Of a DNA stretch of 54,811 bases, positions 1-8,635 are shown one piece after another; the stretch's first letter is position 1, and each line of letters begins with the position of its first letter. A model generated the notes under the pieces. The model was not told the origin of the DNA, made no database searches, and worked only from the letters and a program-made list of their open reading frames with translations. A program made the translations under genes and the position numbers. Source of the stretch: Microaerobacter geothermalis (GTDB taxonomy: Bacteria; Bacillota; Bacilli; DSM-22679); assembly GCF_021608135.1 (NCBI RefSeq), contig NZ_JAKIHL010000017.1, positions 1-54,811 of the forward strand, read 5' to 3'.

Positions 1-682
1 CCTGCATCTGGCTTAGCAATGCATGCCCTTCGGTTATATCCGAAGCAGAGGCTTTTGTGAGCTTGAATGTCACCGGCAGTTCATACGTTGCATCTACCAC
101 TAAATGCAGTTTATAGCCAAACCATTTAACGATTTTCTCCCATGGTTTTCCGTTTTCATCCACTCCGCGGTATTCTTTTCTCCCATAGTCCGCATCCATG
201 TCTCGGCGCCCATCTCTCTCTTCGTTCCTGTTCTTGCGTTTGGCAAATGAAGAAATCGCCTTGCTGTCCATCGCCAGATGCTTGCCGAAATCGTGCAGCA
301 CCTCACCGATCTGCTGCACGAGTCGGTCAAATATCTCTTCAATCAACGGTTCTTGTTCCATCAGAGATTTCATGAATCGTGTGTAGACCCACGATGGTGG
401 AACTTTATCCCCAAATCCGCACATCTCCCGCAGTTGACCATTGCGACTCAATTCCCGACGCAGTTTCTCCACGCTGTCATGCTGAAATACGATTCCCGCC
501 AAGACGGAATTCCATATCGCGCGTACCGGATAGTCGTCTCGCCCTTTTCCGCGTTTGCGTTCAAGTGCAACCATCAATTCTTCGTCCGGCATGTATTCCA
601 GCACCAGACGCAGGCGTTCCAAATCTCCGAGTGTTTGAATTTCGTTCCACTCAAATAGTTTCAATTGTGGTATAATCGCCAT
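1..682 (-). CDS. IS transposase, N-terminal 227 residues (runs off the left edge)
   Basis: A continuous frame starts at an ATG at 682 and stays open to base 1, so the C-terminal part of the gene lies outside the window. A GGAGGT ribosome site lies 8 bases before the ATG. The visible protein has the DUF772-type N-terminal region common in IS1182/IS5-like transposases (residues 1 to about 110). It then has a segment containing LAMDSKAI, which I take to hold the first catalytic Asp of the DDE triad, followed by a basic, charged insertion. The other catalytic residues are not in the window. The family placement (IS1182-like) is from memory of the N-terminal pattern and is less sure than the call of transposase. 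Confidence 0.8.
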   Translation of the reverse strand, partial: MAIIPQLKLFEWNEIQTLGDLERLRLVLEYMPDEELMVALERKRGKGRDDYPVRAIWNSVLAGIVFQHDSVEKLRRELSRNGQLREMCGFGDKVPPSWVYTRFMKSLMEQEPLIEEIFDRLVQQIGEVLHDFGKHLAMDSKAISSFAKRKNRNEERDGRRDMDADYGRKEYRGVDENGKPWEKIVKWFGYKLHLVVDATYELPVTFKLTKASASDITEGHALLSQMQ

Positions 683-755
683 AACAGGTGACCTCCATGG
701 ATAAATTTTGTAACTTAGGCAATTACAATTTTACCATAGACGGACTCACCTGTTA
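682..755 (-). promoter_or_regulatory. Inverted repeat in the transposase leader that would bury its ribosome site
   Basis: The ten bases TAACAGGTGA at 682-691 are perfectly inverted at 746-755. In a transcript entering from outside the element the two arms would pair, and one arm overlaps the end of the GGAGGT ribosome site and abuts the start codon. Similar stems protect several IS transposase genes from translation of read-through messages; applying that here is inference. Confidence 0.55.
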
Positions 756-775
756 CCTATTTGTAACCACAAAAT

Positions 776-811
776 GAGGCTGGGGTGGATTTTTGCCTAG
801 CCTCTTTTTTT
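776..811 (+). terminator. Hairpin plus T-run beside the IS end
   Basis: The arms GAGGCT (776-781) and AGCCTC (799-804) are followed by seven T residues on the plus strand. The stem is only 6 bp with a 17-base loop, so this is a weak terminator or a leftover of an IS end. Confidence 0.4.
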
Positions 812-1200
812 ACTCCTATTAACCCGCATTTTTCCGCTTGTTTTTGGGGTAAAATTTATTTTCGCCTTTCTCTAAACCCTTGTCTCATCTGGTTTCCCGA
901 ACATCGCAAATAGCTCTTAATGATTTGCGTCCAGAACACTCGTGTTTTCAACCATGAGATGAATGGACGCTTTTGTCGAAATTCCCTTCTGGAATTGTAA
1001 GAAAAAACATGATAAACTGTAATTGAGAACAGATGTTCTTTTGCAACTGAATGATATGGGATTAGTACAGGGAATCATCTGTACTGTAAAATCATTCGTG
1101 TACGAAGCCGAAGTCCAGTAGGCATAATAAAGTATGCGTAGGGTAGGAACTACCCGAAGTTACGCCTGTGGAGATATGAACACTCGTTGGAGGTTTAAGG
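812..1200. other. Non-coding stretch with a possible folded RNA and a LexA-like box
   Basis: No convincing reading frame is present. At 1026-1039 there is a palindrome, AGAACAGATGTTCT, that fits the core of the Gram-positive SOS box (GAAC-N4-GTTC), but no SOS gene follows it. From about 1093 to 1166 several short stems are nested: TTCGT/ACGAA, CATA/TATG, and a longer GCGTA-GGGTA paired with TACCC and TACGC. This could be a small RNA or the non-coding end of a lost IS200/IS605-type element. Confidence 0.35.
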
Positions 1201-1288
1201 GATCCGTTCTTTAGACTTGAGCAGTCCTGAATCAGTTCCCTTGACGAACTCGACTAGCGAACGTGTGAATCTTTAATTCCGTCTATAC
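1201..1288 (-). repeat. Dispersed intergenic repeat, copy 1 (inverted orientation)
   Basis: Read on the minus strand, this segment begins with GGAATTAAAGATTCACACGT, continues with GTCGAGTTCGTC, and ends with CAAGTCTAAAGAACGGATCC. The same order of blocks occurs at 8278-8370 and 52797-52888. Only intergenic copies are seen. Confidence 0.7.
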
Positions 1289-1293
1289 TAATC

Positions 1294-2199
1294 CTAGGAA
1301 TCTGCTAAACTTTCCCACAAATAAAAGGTTGCATAGCTTCTCCACGGACTCCAGTCTTCCCCAAGTTTCCTTACATATTCTTCGTCAGGTTGTGAATCCA
1401 AACCAAATACTTTTTTGACTCCATTTCTTAATCCAATATCTGCAGCGGGCAAAACATCCGTCCTTCCCATTCCGAACATCATCAGACATTCCACGGTCCA
1501 CCTGCCTATTCCCCTTAACGGGAGAAGCTGAGAAAACACTTCTTGGTCCGATAAGTGATAAAGACGGTCTAAATTGACCGCGCCTCTTTCGACCGATTTG
1601 GCAAAATCGATGACATACTCAGCCTTTCGCTGGCTAAACTGCATCTGACGCAATTGATCTGGAGCAATGGATGCCATTCTTTCAGGAGAAGGAAATACCG
1701 GAAAAATCTCTCCTTCCCATTCCAGGGTTTCTCCGAAGGTATCAATCACCCGCTGGGTTAAGGCAGCTGCAAAGGGGAGATTTAGCTGCTGACTTATAAT
1801 CGTCTTCACCATACATTCGAAAAGATCCGGCTCCAATAGAAAGCGAAGTCCATAGAAAGACTGAATCAGCGGCTTCATTTGAGGACTTCCCTCCATCTTC
1901 TCATAAAATTGGTGAAGAGGGATATCTATGGAAAACATTCTTTTGATCATAGTGATTCCTTTCTCCAGTTCCTTTGGAGAAAGGAATTCATGACCGGTAT
2001 GAAACTGTACTTCAAGGGACGGACCCAATTCGGTTTCTAAATATTGAACAGAGAATAAAATCAGTTGTTGATTCAAACGAATTACCCGATATAACCGATG
2101 GTCCAGTTCTCTATACAAATGGGCTTGTTTGGTTCGCAAAAGGCGTTTTTTCATTTTATTAAAATCAAATGGCGGGGTGGGATACAATATGGTTTTCAT
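1294..2199 (-). CDS. DNA-3-methyladenine glycosylase (AlkA-type, HhH-GPD)
   Basis: This 301-residue protein is a base-excision-repair glycosylase of the HhH-GPD superfamily, which removes alkylated purines. The helix-hairpin-helix LRGIGRWTVECL is followed by PAADIGLRNG, which carries the catalytic Asp. A segment with ISQQLNL lies mid-protein, as in AlkA relatives. The ATG at 2199 has AAAGGA seven bases upstream; a TTG eight codons earlier has no suitable site and was rejected. The gene stands alone on the minus strand, with a dispersed-repeat copy on each side. Substrate range cannot be read from the sequence. Confidence 0.88.
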   Translation of the reverse strand: MKTILYPTPPFDFNKMKKRLLRTKQAHLYRELDHRLYRVIRLNQQLILFSVQYLETELGPSLEVQFHTGHEFLSPKELEKGITMIKRMFSIDIPLHQFYEKMEGSPQMKPLIQSFYGLRFLLEPDLFECMVKTIISQQLNLPFAAALTQRVIDTFGETLEWEGEIFPVFPSPERMASIAPDQLRQMQFSQRKAEYVIDFAKSVERGAVNLDRLYHLSDQEVFSQLLPLRGIGRWTVECLMMFGMGRTDVLPAADIGLRNGVKKVFGLDSQPDEEYVRKLGEDWSPWRSYATFYLWESLADS

Positions 2200-2212
2200 T
2201 TCAAAATCCTTT

Positions 2213-2247
2213 CTATAGATCAAAAACTAAAGATTTACACGTTCCCT
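2213..2247 (+). repeat. Partial dispersed repeat
   Basis: The start of the repeat family, CTATAGA followed by ACTAAAGATTTACACGT, is recognisable here. The distal half is absent. Confidence 0.5.
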
Positions 2248-2292
2248 TTCCTATATCATACTATATCATGGAGATTCAGTCGGGAGAAAAAT

Positions 2293-2319
2293 GAAAAAAG
2301 GAAGGGAATTCCCCTTCCT
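2293..2319 (-). terminator. Rho-independent terminator after the RCKP minigene
   Basis: The stem AGGAAGGG (2299-2306) pairs with CCCTTCCT (2312-2319). On the minus strand it is followed by a T-run, about 25 bases after the stop of the gene at 2344. Confidence 0.75.
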
Positions 2320-2343
2320 AACCTCTCATTATTCATATGATGC

Positions 2344-2451
2344 TTATTCAACTTTTTCAAAGGTATTCTGCGAGCCACAATTTGGACACTTCCTTGGTTT
2401 ACAGCGCCCTTCCTTCGTTGATCCGCAGCTTGTACATTTAAAAACAGCCAT
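2344..2451 (-). CDS. 35-residue zinc/rubredoxin-like protein (RCKP type)
   Basis: This is a very short gene. GGGAGG lies eight bases before the ATG at 2451. The product carries two CxxC knuckles, KCTSCG and KCPNCG, joined by GRCKPRK. That RCKP pattern characterises a family of tiny rubredoxin-like metal-binding proteins in Bacillota. The four cysteines are expected to hold one iron or zinc. It has its own terminator immediately downstream and sits between a DNA glycosylase and an unknown gene. Its function is unknown. Confidence 0.82.
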   Translation of the reverse strand: MAVFKCTSCGSTKEGRCKPRKCPNCGSQNTFEKVE

Positions 2452-2532
2452 CCCTTTTACCTCCCTGTCATGTTTATATGATTTATGGATGCCCATTACA
2501 CCAAGCTATAACACCATTATATATCAATGGAA

Positions 2533-2886
2533 TCATTCTCCCATTTGGTTTTTTACTTCCTCTCTCTCTTTCCCGTCCCCTTCATACCAGTGATCCAGCA
2601 CTTCACTGTGCATTACTTTGCCCGCAATATATTCTACTTGCTGTTGGGTGAAATGCTCAGGCCAGTAAACACCCAATTCATCAGCCAGCTTCACAATGGT
2701 AAGGAGTTCAGACCATGCAACATACCGCTTATACCAGAAAAACTGGGGATGTTCACTAATATAGGGGTACAAATCATCAAATTCAGTCCTTTTGCAATCA
2801 AGAGCTCTTTCAAATTGACGTTTAGCTGTAAGAAGCTTATTTATGATAAATTCCCCAATATCCACTTGATTCTGTTTATTCTCCAC
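2533..2886 (-). CDS. Hypothetical protein, 117 residues
   Basis: I do not recognise this family. The protein is soluble, acidic and rich in aromatic residues in its middle (HPQFFWYKRYVAW), with no signal peptide or membrane segment. The start was set at GTG 2886 because a GGGGGAGG ribosome site lies eight bases before it; the GTG three codons upstream overlaps that site and cannot be used. It is followed downstream by the RCKP minigene but separated from it, and relQ lies upstream on the same strand. Confidence 0.65.
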   Translation of the reverse strand: MENKQNQVDIGEFIINKLLTAKRQFERALDCKRTEFDDLYPYISEHPQFFWYKRYVAWSELLTIVKLADELGVYWPEHFTQQQVEYIAGKVMHSEVLDHWYEGDGKEREEVKNQMGE

Positions 2887-2977
2887 GACTGACACCTCCC
2901 CCTATCTTATTTAAAAAACATTATACCATGATAGGAGACTAAAGGGTATGGAAGAATATTTAAGTTCTCCGTAAGTA

Positions 2978-3781
2978 TTAAGAATCACCGTTCATAGAAT
3001 TTAACTTACCATTCATCTCATCACGGAGCCTTCTCAGCTCATGGATATCTCCCATCTCCCACAACTGGTTAAATCGTTCCTGGAAAAAGGAAGCTTCACT
3101 AACATGACCTTGGCGATAAAGCTGATGAATCGACTGAAGGATATTGGATACCAGCTGGGATTTGATTTCAAACAGTTTCTGCGCCTCTTTAATCTCTTCT
3201 CTGATTTCCGACATCTCTTGGTCTAAAAGATAAGCGGCTTCCGCTGCTTTTTTTAAGCGACTCCTAACTTTTTCAGGAATGTTCTTGCGATACTTATAGT
3301 TAAGAGAATGTTCAATGGTCGCCCAGAAATTCATGGCTAATGTTCGTATTTGAATCTCTGCCAAGATCCATCTTTCTCCCTCTGCCGTTTGGACGGGATA
3401 ATTGATAATGATATGATAGCTTCGATATCCGCTTTCCTTCTGATTGCTTACATAGTCCTTTTCATAAACAATGATGAGGTCCTTTCCGTTTCGCTGATGG
3501 ATCATTTCAACCATTTTTTGGATATCCTCCACAAATTGGCACATGATGCGAATGCCCGCAATATCCTCTATTCCAGTTTCCAATTGATCCATAGGGACCT
3601 GAAGTTTTCTTGCTTTTTCCAGAATACTGGAGACTTTTTTCACCCGACCAGTAACAAATTCAATCGGTGAATATTCGTCTTTTTTTCTTAATTCACTTCT
3701 GATGCTGCGAAATTTAACTTTTAATTCTTCTACAGCCTGTTCATAGGGTATGAGGAATTTATCCCAGTCTCTTATTTCCAT
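2978..3781 (-). CDS. relQ: Small alarmone synthetase (RelQ/YjbM-type GTP pyrophosphokinase)
   Basis: The product transfers pyrophosphate from ATP to GTP or GDP to make (p)ppGpp. The RelA/SpoT synthetase domain fills about residues 15-200, with the RelQ landmarks SPIEFVTGRVK, ESGYRSYH, EIQIRTLAMNFWATIEHS and LNYKY. There is no hydrolase, TGS or ACT domain, which places it in the small synthetase class. The C-terminus is about 55 residues longer than I expect from B. subtilis YjbM. ATG 3781 follows GGGGGA by about 7 bases; an ATG at 3796 abuts the stop of the upstream MFS gene and is less likely. It is probably co-transcribed with that MFS gene. Confidence 0.9.
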   Translation of the reverse strand: MEIRDWDKFLIPYEQAVEELKVKFRSIRSELRKKDEYSPIEFVTGRVKKVSSILEKARKLQVPMDQLETGIEDIAGIRIMCQFVEDIQKMVEMIHQRNGKDLIIVYEKDYVSNQKESGYRSYHIIINYPVQTAEGERWILAEIQIRTLAMNFWATIEHSLNYKYRKNIPEKVRSRLKKAAEAAYLLDQEMSEIREEIKEAQKLFEIKSQLVSNILQSIHQLYRQGHVSEASFFQERFNQLWEMGDIHELRRLRDEMNGKLNSMNGDS

Positions 3782-3796
3782 AAACCCATCCCCCAT

Positions 3797-4963
3797 TTAT
3801 TTCACTTGCTCCATAGGAGCGGCGTGGTATTTTATTCTTGCCCATATCATCGGCAAGATGCCTGTTAATGTCACAACAGTAAACAAGATATAGGTAGCAT
3901 AAATATGAAACGTTTCATATACCATCCCGCCGAAAAAGTTAAAAGCCATCGTTCCCAATCCATTACCCATTGAAGCATAAATAGCCAATGCAGTCACCTG
4001 TAATTCCGGCGGTGTATTCTCCCTGACATATGTGGCGGCGGCAGCTAAATACAATCCCACAGATATTCCCTGTAAAAAGAAAATAGAAATCATTACTATG
4101 GGTGCTGCACCCATTGCATAAATAACCCAACGAAGGGCGGAGACAACCCCCGCCAATATAATCGTTTCTTCAATTCCTAATTTACGGATCATTTTCCCTG
4201 ACCATCTCATAAAAGGAGCTTCACTTCCCACAGCGAGAAGAAATAAAATCCCAACTCCTATAATAGACCCACCTACATCCTGATACAACAGTCCCAAATA
4301 AGTATTATTAGCATTGATAGGGCCAAAGATAAAAAAAGCACTGGGTAAGAACAACAAGTACCGTTTATATGTCCTTAAATTTTTGATTCCTTCCCAAATC
4401 TTCGGCCTTTCAATCCTTTGACCTACTGGCAGCCCTCTCATCAGGATTCCGGAGAGTAAAAAGGATACAGAAAATAACAGAAAAATGGAATGAACGGATG
4501 TCCACTCTATCACGTAACCGGAAACAAAAACAGCCACAGCAAAGCCAACAGAACCCCAAAGACGCATATTCCCATAGTCCACATAATGTTGATGACTATA
4601 GGTTAATGCCACATGATCTGACAAAGGAACAAGGGAACTTTGAAAAAATTGTATGACGATCATCAACATCAGGTATACATAAAATGAATTCGCCCAAAAA
4701 AACAAAATCGAAAAGAAACTGGCAAAAATAACAGATAAGATATAAATAAACCTTTCTGCCTGAAACTTGTCAGCAATCATTCCCCATATGGGCTGCATCA
4801 TAATTGCGACAACGGGACCTAATGCCATAATGGTTCCTATTTCAATCCCCGACAGGCCAACATCCCGGAAGTAGGTGGACAAAAAGGGATATAGTGCCCC
4901 AAATCCATAAAATAACGTAAAAAATAAACCATTAATTCTCCAATACAGGGCATTACCTGACAT
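3797..4963 (-). CDS. MFS transporter (LacY/nucleoside-symporter-like group)
   Basis: The 388-residue protein has about twelve hydrophobic segments and begins YWRINGLFFTLFYGFGALYPF, which resembles the MFS_1-like (LacY/YwbF) group. The loop after segment 2 reads WGMIADKF, the expected position of the MFS cytoplasmic motif. Substrate cannot be inferred; sugars or nucleosides are typical of the group. The stop codon touches the first possible ATG of relQ, so the two genes probably share a message. Confidence 0.8.
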   Translation of the reverse strand: MSGNALYWRINGLFFTLFYGFGALYPFLSTYFRDVGLSGIEIGTIMALGPVVAIMMQPIWGMIADKFQAERFIYILSVIFASFFSILFFWANSFYVYLMLMIVIQFFQSSLVPLSDHVALTYSHQHYVDYGNMRLWGSVGFAVAVFVSGYVIEWTSVHSIFLLFSVSFLLSGILMRGLPVGQRIERPKIWEGIKNLRTYKRYLLFLPSAFFIFGPINANNTYLGLLYQDVGGSIIGVGILFLLAVGSEAPFMRWSGKMIRKLGIEETIILAGVVSALRWVIYAMGAAPIVMISIFFLQGISVGLYLAAAATYVRENTPPELQVTALAIYASMGNGLGTMAFNFFGGMVYETFHIYATYILFTVVTLTGILPMIWARIKYHAAPMEQVK

Positions 4964-4996
4964 TTTTATATATTCCCTTCTATTAATAAATATGAC

Positions 4997-5941
4997 TTAC
5001 TTTATCCTATCTTTTACCGTTGGCAGTATCTTTTTATTTCCTGTCCTTTTAGGAGTCCACGTTTCAGGATTCCTTTCATCAAACTGTTCAAGATATTGAA
5101 TGACTTCCTTCGTAATCGGAGTTGGAGTTGAAGCTCCAGCAGTAACCGCCACTTTTTGAACGCCAAACAGCCATTCCTTCCTGATCTCGGTGACATCTCC
5201 CACCCGGTAAGCCTTTACTCCGGCAATCTCTTCCGCCACCTGGGCCAATCGATTGGAGTTATTGCTTCTTGGATCCCCCACGACAATGACCAAATCGCAG
5301 CCTTTGGCCTGTTCAGCCACCGCCTCCTGTCGCAATTGGGTGGCCAGACAAATTTCATTATGGACTTCTGCCTTGGGATATTTTTTTAATACGGCGTTTA
5401 TGATATCGGCAACATCCCATTGACTCATGGTTGTCTGATTGGTCACCAAAATTTTATCACCCTCAACTGCTAATTGAGCAGCTTCTTCCGCTGAACTGAT
5501 TAGCGCGACATGATCGGGTGCTACTCCAATGGCTCCTTCCGGTTCAGGATGCCCCTTTTTTCCGATGTAAATCACTTGGTATCCTTCAGCTACCTTTTCC
5601 CTGATTAAATCATGGGTCCTGGTCACATCAGGACAAGTGGCATCAACGATAGTTAATCCCTTTTCCCTTGCCTTATTTCTCACGGCTGGAGAAATTCCAT
5701 GGGCGGTAAAAATTACGGTCCCTTTTTCCACTTGATCCAGTAACGCAAGACGGTCATCCCCATCAAGGGTGATGATTCCTTCCTCCTTAAACGCTTCCAC
5801 CACATGTTGGTTGTGGACAATCATTCCCAATATGTAAATTGGACGCGGCAAATCCAAATTTTTTACCGCCTGCTGTGCCAAAACCATTGCATCAACTACC
5901 CCGTAGCAATATCCGCGAGGAGAGACTTTTACAATCTCCAT
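4997..5941 (-). CDS. ispH: 4-hydroxy-3-methylbut-2-enyl diphosphate reductase
   Basis: The last enzyme of the MEP isoprenoid pathway, it reduces HMBPP to IPP and DMAPP with a [4Fe-4S] cluster. The three cluster cysteines are present at C12 (RGYCYG), C103 (DATCPDV) and C198 (NEICLAT). [25 protein letters not shown] and TAGASTPTP are family landmarks. Length 314 is normal. It is monocistronic or loosely linked to neighbouring minus-strand genes. With menaquinone genes elsewhere in the window it supplies precursors for the quinone side chain and for undecaprenyl phosphate, but no regulatory link is visible. Confidence 0.95.
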   Translation of the reverse strand: MEIVKVSPRGYCYGVVDAMVLAQQAVKNLDLPRPIYILGMIVHNQHVVEAFKEEGIITLDGDDRLALLDQVEKGTVIFTAHGISPAVRNKAREKGLTIVDATCPDVTRTHDLIREKVAEGYQVIYIGKKGHPEPEGAIGVAPDHVALISSAEEAAQLAVEGDKILVTNQTTMSQWDVADIINAVLKKYPKAEVHNEICLATQLRQEAVAEQAKGCDLVIVVGDPRSNNSNRLAQVAEEIAGVKAYRVGDVTEIRKEWLFGVQKVAVTAGASTPTPITKEVIQYLEQFDERNPETWTPKRTGNKKILPTVKDRIK

Positions 5942-5982
5942 TTTTGTTTTCCTCCTTCGCCCCTGTCTCCCTTTATTGTAGT

Positions 5983-6708
5983 TTATGTTGATCTGCCCTT
6001 CAACATTTCCAGTTCATTTTCAGTCAGTTCCCGAAAATCCCCAGGATAAAGCTCAGGATCTAGCGTAAGGGGACCCATGGAGATCCTTTTCAAATGGACC
6101 ACTTTTTTATGTACTGCTTCAAACATTCTTTTTACTTGATGAAACTTTCCTTCATAGATCGTCAATTCAATCCTTGACCGACGTGTTAATTCATCCACTT
6201 CCAATATTCTTAATTCAGAGGGAAGGGTTTCATATCCGTCATCCAGAGTAACGCCTCTGCGAAAAATATGGATATCATTCTGGGTCACGACCCCTGACAC
6301 ATCTGCGATATAGGTTTTTGGAACATGCTTTTTGGGAGATAACAGTTCGTGGGTCAATTTTCCGTCATTAGTTATAAGAAGAAGTCCTTCCGTATCCTTA
6401 TCCAGGCGTCCTACCGGAAAGACTTGAAAGGGCAGATATTCCTCTGGAAGCAAATCGATTACTGTTCTTTCCACCAAATCCTCCGTCGCCGATATCACCC
6501 CTTTGGGCTTATTCATCATCAGATAAACAAACTCCCTGTATTGCACACTCTCCCCATATATTTCAATCCGTTGCTTTTCCGGATGAACATGAACGGAGCT
6601 ATCTTTGATCACCTGACCATCTACTAAAACAACGCCTTGTTTCATTAACTTTTTGATCTCTTTTCTCGTTCCGTACCCCATATGGGACAACAGCTTATCC
6701 AACCTCAT
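5983..6708 (-). CDS. 16S rRNA pseudouridine synthase, RsuA family
   Basis: An S4 RNA-binding domain at residues 1-50 ([20 protein letters not shown]) precedes the RsuA/RluB catalytic domain. The active-site motif [12 protein letters not shown] holds the catalytic Asp; [10 protein letters not shown] and [11 protein letters not shown] are also present. Length 241 fits RsuA rather than RluB. The gene begins nine bases after the stop of the rRNA methyltransferase gene, so the two ribosome-modification genes probably form an operon. The exact target base (U516 in E. coli) is assumed by family. Confidence 0.88.
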   Translation of the reverse strand: MRLDKLLSHMGYGTRKEIKKLMKQGVVLVDGQVIKDSSVHVHPEKQRIEIYGESVQYREFVYLMMNKPKGVISATEDLVERTVIDLLPEEYLPFQVFPVGRLDKDTEGLLLITNDGKLTHELLSPKKHVPKTYIADVSGVVTQNDIHIFRRGVTLDDGYETLPSELRILEVDELTRRSRIELTIYEGKFHQVKRMFEAVHKKVVHLKRISMGPLTLDPELYPGDFRELTENELEMLKGRST

Positions 6709-6717
6709 ATTTTCCTC

Positions 6718-8130
6718 CTATCCCACCCATCGCCATCCGGGTGGATACTCATTTTTCAGTTGACCGGACACCCTTTTTCCCCATCCCAAAGGAAAACCCT
6801 CGACGCCAATTCCTATCCAACCATTTTCTCCTTCTACAAATAGGGTTTCACCCTTTAGATACCGAGTCAGATCTGAATCATCCGAGGAAAAATTGATGGT
6901 TTTACGAATGTCATGCAAAGGTAATCCCATGATCAATCCGTGGCTGGGTTCAAAGCGGTTTTTCTTTAACGTTCCGATGTGCCATCCTCCCCGAACCACC
7001 CGTAATCCTTTTAAATCAGGGAGCTGATCCGGTTGAATCAGAATATGATCCTTAAATTTTACGAAACGATCCGCATCAAATAAACGACTGCCAATTATCG
7101 TTTGTTTCATAAACTGATCAATCCATTCTTTTTCCTGCTTTGTCAATACATCCTGATTTCTATTCTTTAGTTGACTACCAGATATCTCCCTTTCCCGGAT
7201 CTTCTCCTGTACAATGAGGGACTCTTCTGATTTCTCCAACAGGGCCATATAATGACCTTCTCCCTTTATCTGATGGGGCCAAAGTCTCACGGTCTTCTCC
7301 ATGGGGAAATCGGTGTTTGCCCAGTCTTTTCTTCCAGGTGAAAACCCGTCTCGTAGTGATATGTCAATCAATCGAAATTCATCATGCTTCTCCAAAAACT
7401 GCGCAATCATCCCTTCATTTTCTTCAGGCGAAAAGGTGCAAGTAGAATAAAGTAGTTTTCCCCCGGGACGAAGCATTGGAATCGCTTGCTCCAATATACT
7501 TTTTTGTTTTACCATACATGCTTCTACGGAATGAACATCCCAGCTTTTGATCATATCCGGTTCCTTGCGAAACATCCCTTCTCCTGAACAGGGAGCATCA
7601 ATCAGGATTTTGTCAAAGTAGGAAGGGAATACTTTAGCTAAACGGTCTGGAGTTTCATTGGTAACAATGGCATTGGTCACTCCATACAGCTCTATATTTT
7701 TGAGAAGCGCTTTGGCCCGGTCTGGATGATTATCGTTTGCCACCAAAAGACCTTTTCCTTTTAAACCGGCTGCCAATTGAATTGTTTTACCTCCCGGGGC
7801 GGCACAAAGGTCAAGAATCTTCTCTCCAGGCTGTGCATCCAGTATTTCAGCCGGGGCCATGGCACTGGGTTCCTGTATGTAATATAAGCCGGCATGATAA
7901 AATGGATGTTTGCCCGGCCTCTCCCCTTCTTCATAATAGAAACCATCTCTGGTCCAGGGGACCGGATGAAGTTTAAAGGGAGAAATCTTTAGAAAAGTTT
8001 CTACTGACACTTTCAAAGTGTTGATTCGCAATCCATAAAGCCTTGGATTTTGATATGATGAAACAAACGACTGGAATTCATTACCTAATAATTGCTTCAT
8101 TTTATCCAGAAAGTCTTGAGGCAATAACAT
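6718..8130 (-). CDS. rRNA (cytosine-C5) methyltransferase, RsmF/NSUN type
   Basis: This is a SAM-dependent m5C methyltransferase of the NOL1/NOP2/Sun family. The SAM site LDLCAAPGGKT lies near residue 107, motif IV is DAPCSGEGMFRK and motif VI is YSTCTFSPEENE; both catalytic cysteines are in place. The C-terminal 170 residues match the extra RNA-binding domains of RsmF-like proteins (QPDQLPDLKGLRVVRGG). Length 470 is typical. It precedes the RsuA-type gene by nine bases, so the two likely share a message. Confidence 0.88.
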   Translation of the reverse strand: MLLPQDFLDKMKQLLGNEFQSFVSSYQNPRLYGLRINTLKVSVETFLKISPFKLHPVPWTRDGFYYEEGERPGKHPFYHAGLYYIQEPSAMAPAEILDAQPGEKILDLCAAPGGKTIQLAAGLKGKGLLVANDNHPDRAKALLKNIELYGVTNAIVTNETPDRLAKVFPSYFDKILIDAPCSGEGMFRKEPDMIKSWDVHSVEACMVKQKSILEQAIPMLRPGGKLLYSTCTFSPEENEGMIAQFLEKHDEFRLIDISLRDGFSPGRKDWANTDFPMEKTVRLWPHQIKGEGHYMALLEKSEESLIVQEKIREREISGSQLKNRNQDVLTKQEKEWIDQFMKQTIIGSRLFDADRFVKFKDHILIQPDQLPDLKGLRVVRGGWHIGTLKKNRFEPSHGLIMGLPLHDIRKTINFSSDDSDLTRYLKGETLFVEGENGWIGIGVEGFPLGWGKRVSGQLKNEYPPGWRWVG

Positions 8131-8245
8131 GACGGAACCCCTTTACTTTACCCTTTAATTGATCTTGTCTTATTCTACCACTTGTGTTCAAATTTTTCTC
8201 CCGTCGTTTTGGAACAATTTTTCCGTTTCTTTCGTCTAAAGTGGT

Positions 8246-8465
8246 GGAACGAAATATTTACACGTCCACTCTGTAACTATAGATCCGGAACTTAAGATTT
8301 ACACGTCTGCTTGTCGAGTTCGGCCCAGATGTGATCCATGTCCGCTTCCAGTCTAAAGAACGGAGCCATCAAAAACATCTGGGTATTTCAAAGATGGAGT
8401 CAGTTTGACGGCTAATTCCCGTTCTTTAGCCTCTCCGCTATACAGTCGATTTCCTCGGAGCAGCC
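8246..8465. repeat. Cluster of dispersed repeats: one long copy, one partial, one inverted variant
   Basis: The long copy (8278-8370, plus strand) runs CTATAGATCCGGAACTTAAG, then ATTTACACGTC, GTCGAGTTCGG, and ends AGTCTAAAGAACGGAGCC. A partial copy, GTGGAACGAAATATTTACAC, precedes it at 8246-8268. From 8409 to 8465 an inverted copy of a variant 3' end is present (minus strand AGAGGCTAAAGAACGGG). That variant end also occurs near 54640. The rest of 8131-8601 shows no gene. Confidence 0.65.
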
Positions 8466-8601
8466 TTCCCCTTCTAATCCCACATCACAAACTACAGCAG
8501 GTGATATTGTGCCAAAGAACTTACTTTCCCCAGCGGTCAAAAATTTGACTTTATCATAAAAGATGAAAATGGAAAGCCAATTTTGAAGTGAAATAAACAG
8601 C

Positions 8602-8635
8602 GAAGAACCGACCTATGCTGAATGGTCGGTTCTTC
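8602..8635 (-). terminator. Terminator of the liv operon, overlapping the livF stop
   Basis: A perfect 12-bp stem joins GAAGAACCGACC (8602-8613) and GGTCGGTTCTTC (8624-8635) with a 10-base loop. The T-tract after it is poor. The stem includes the last codons and the stop of livF. Confidence 0.6.
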
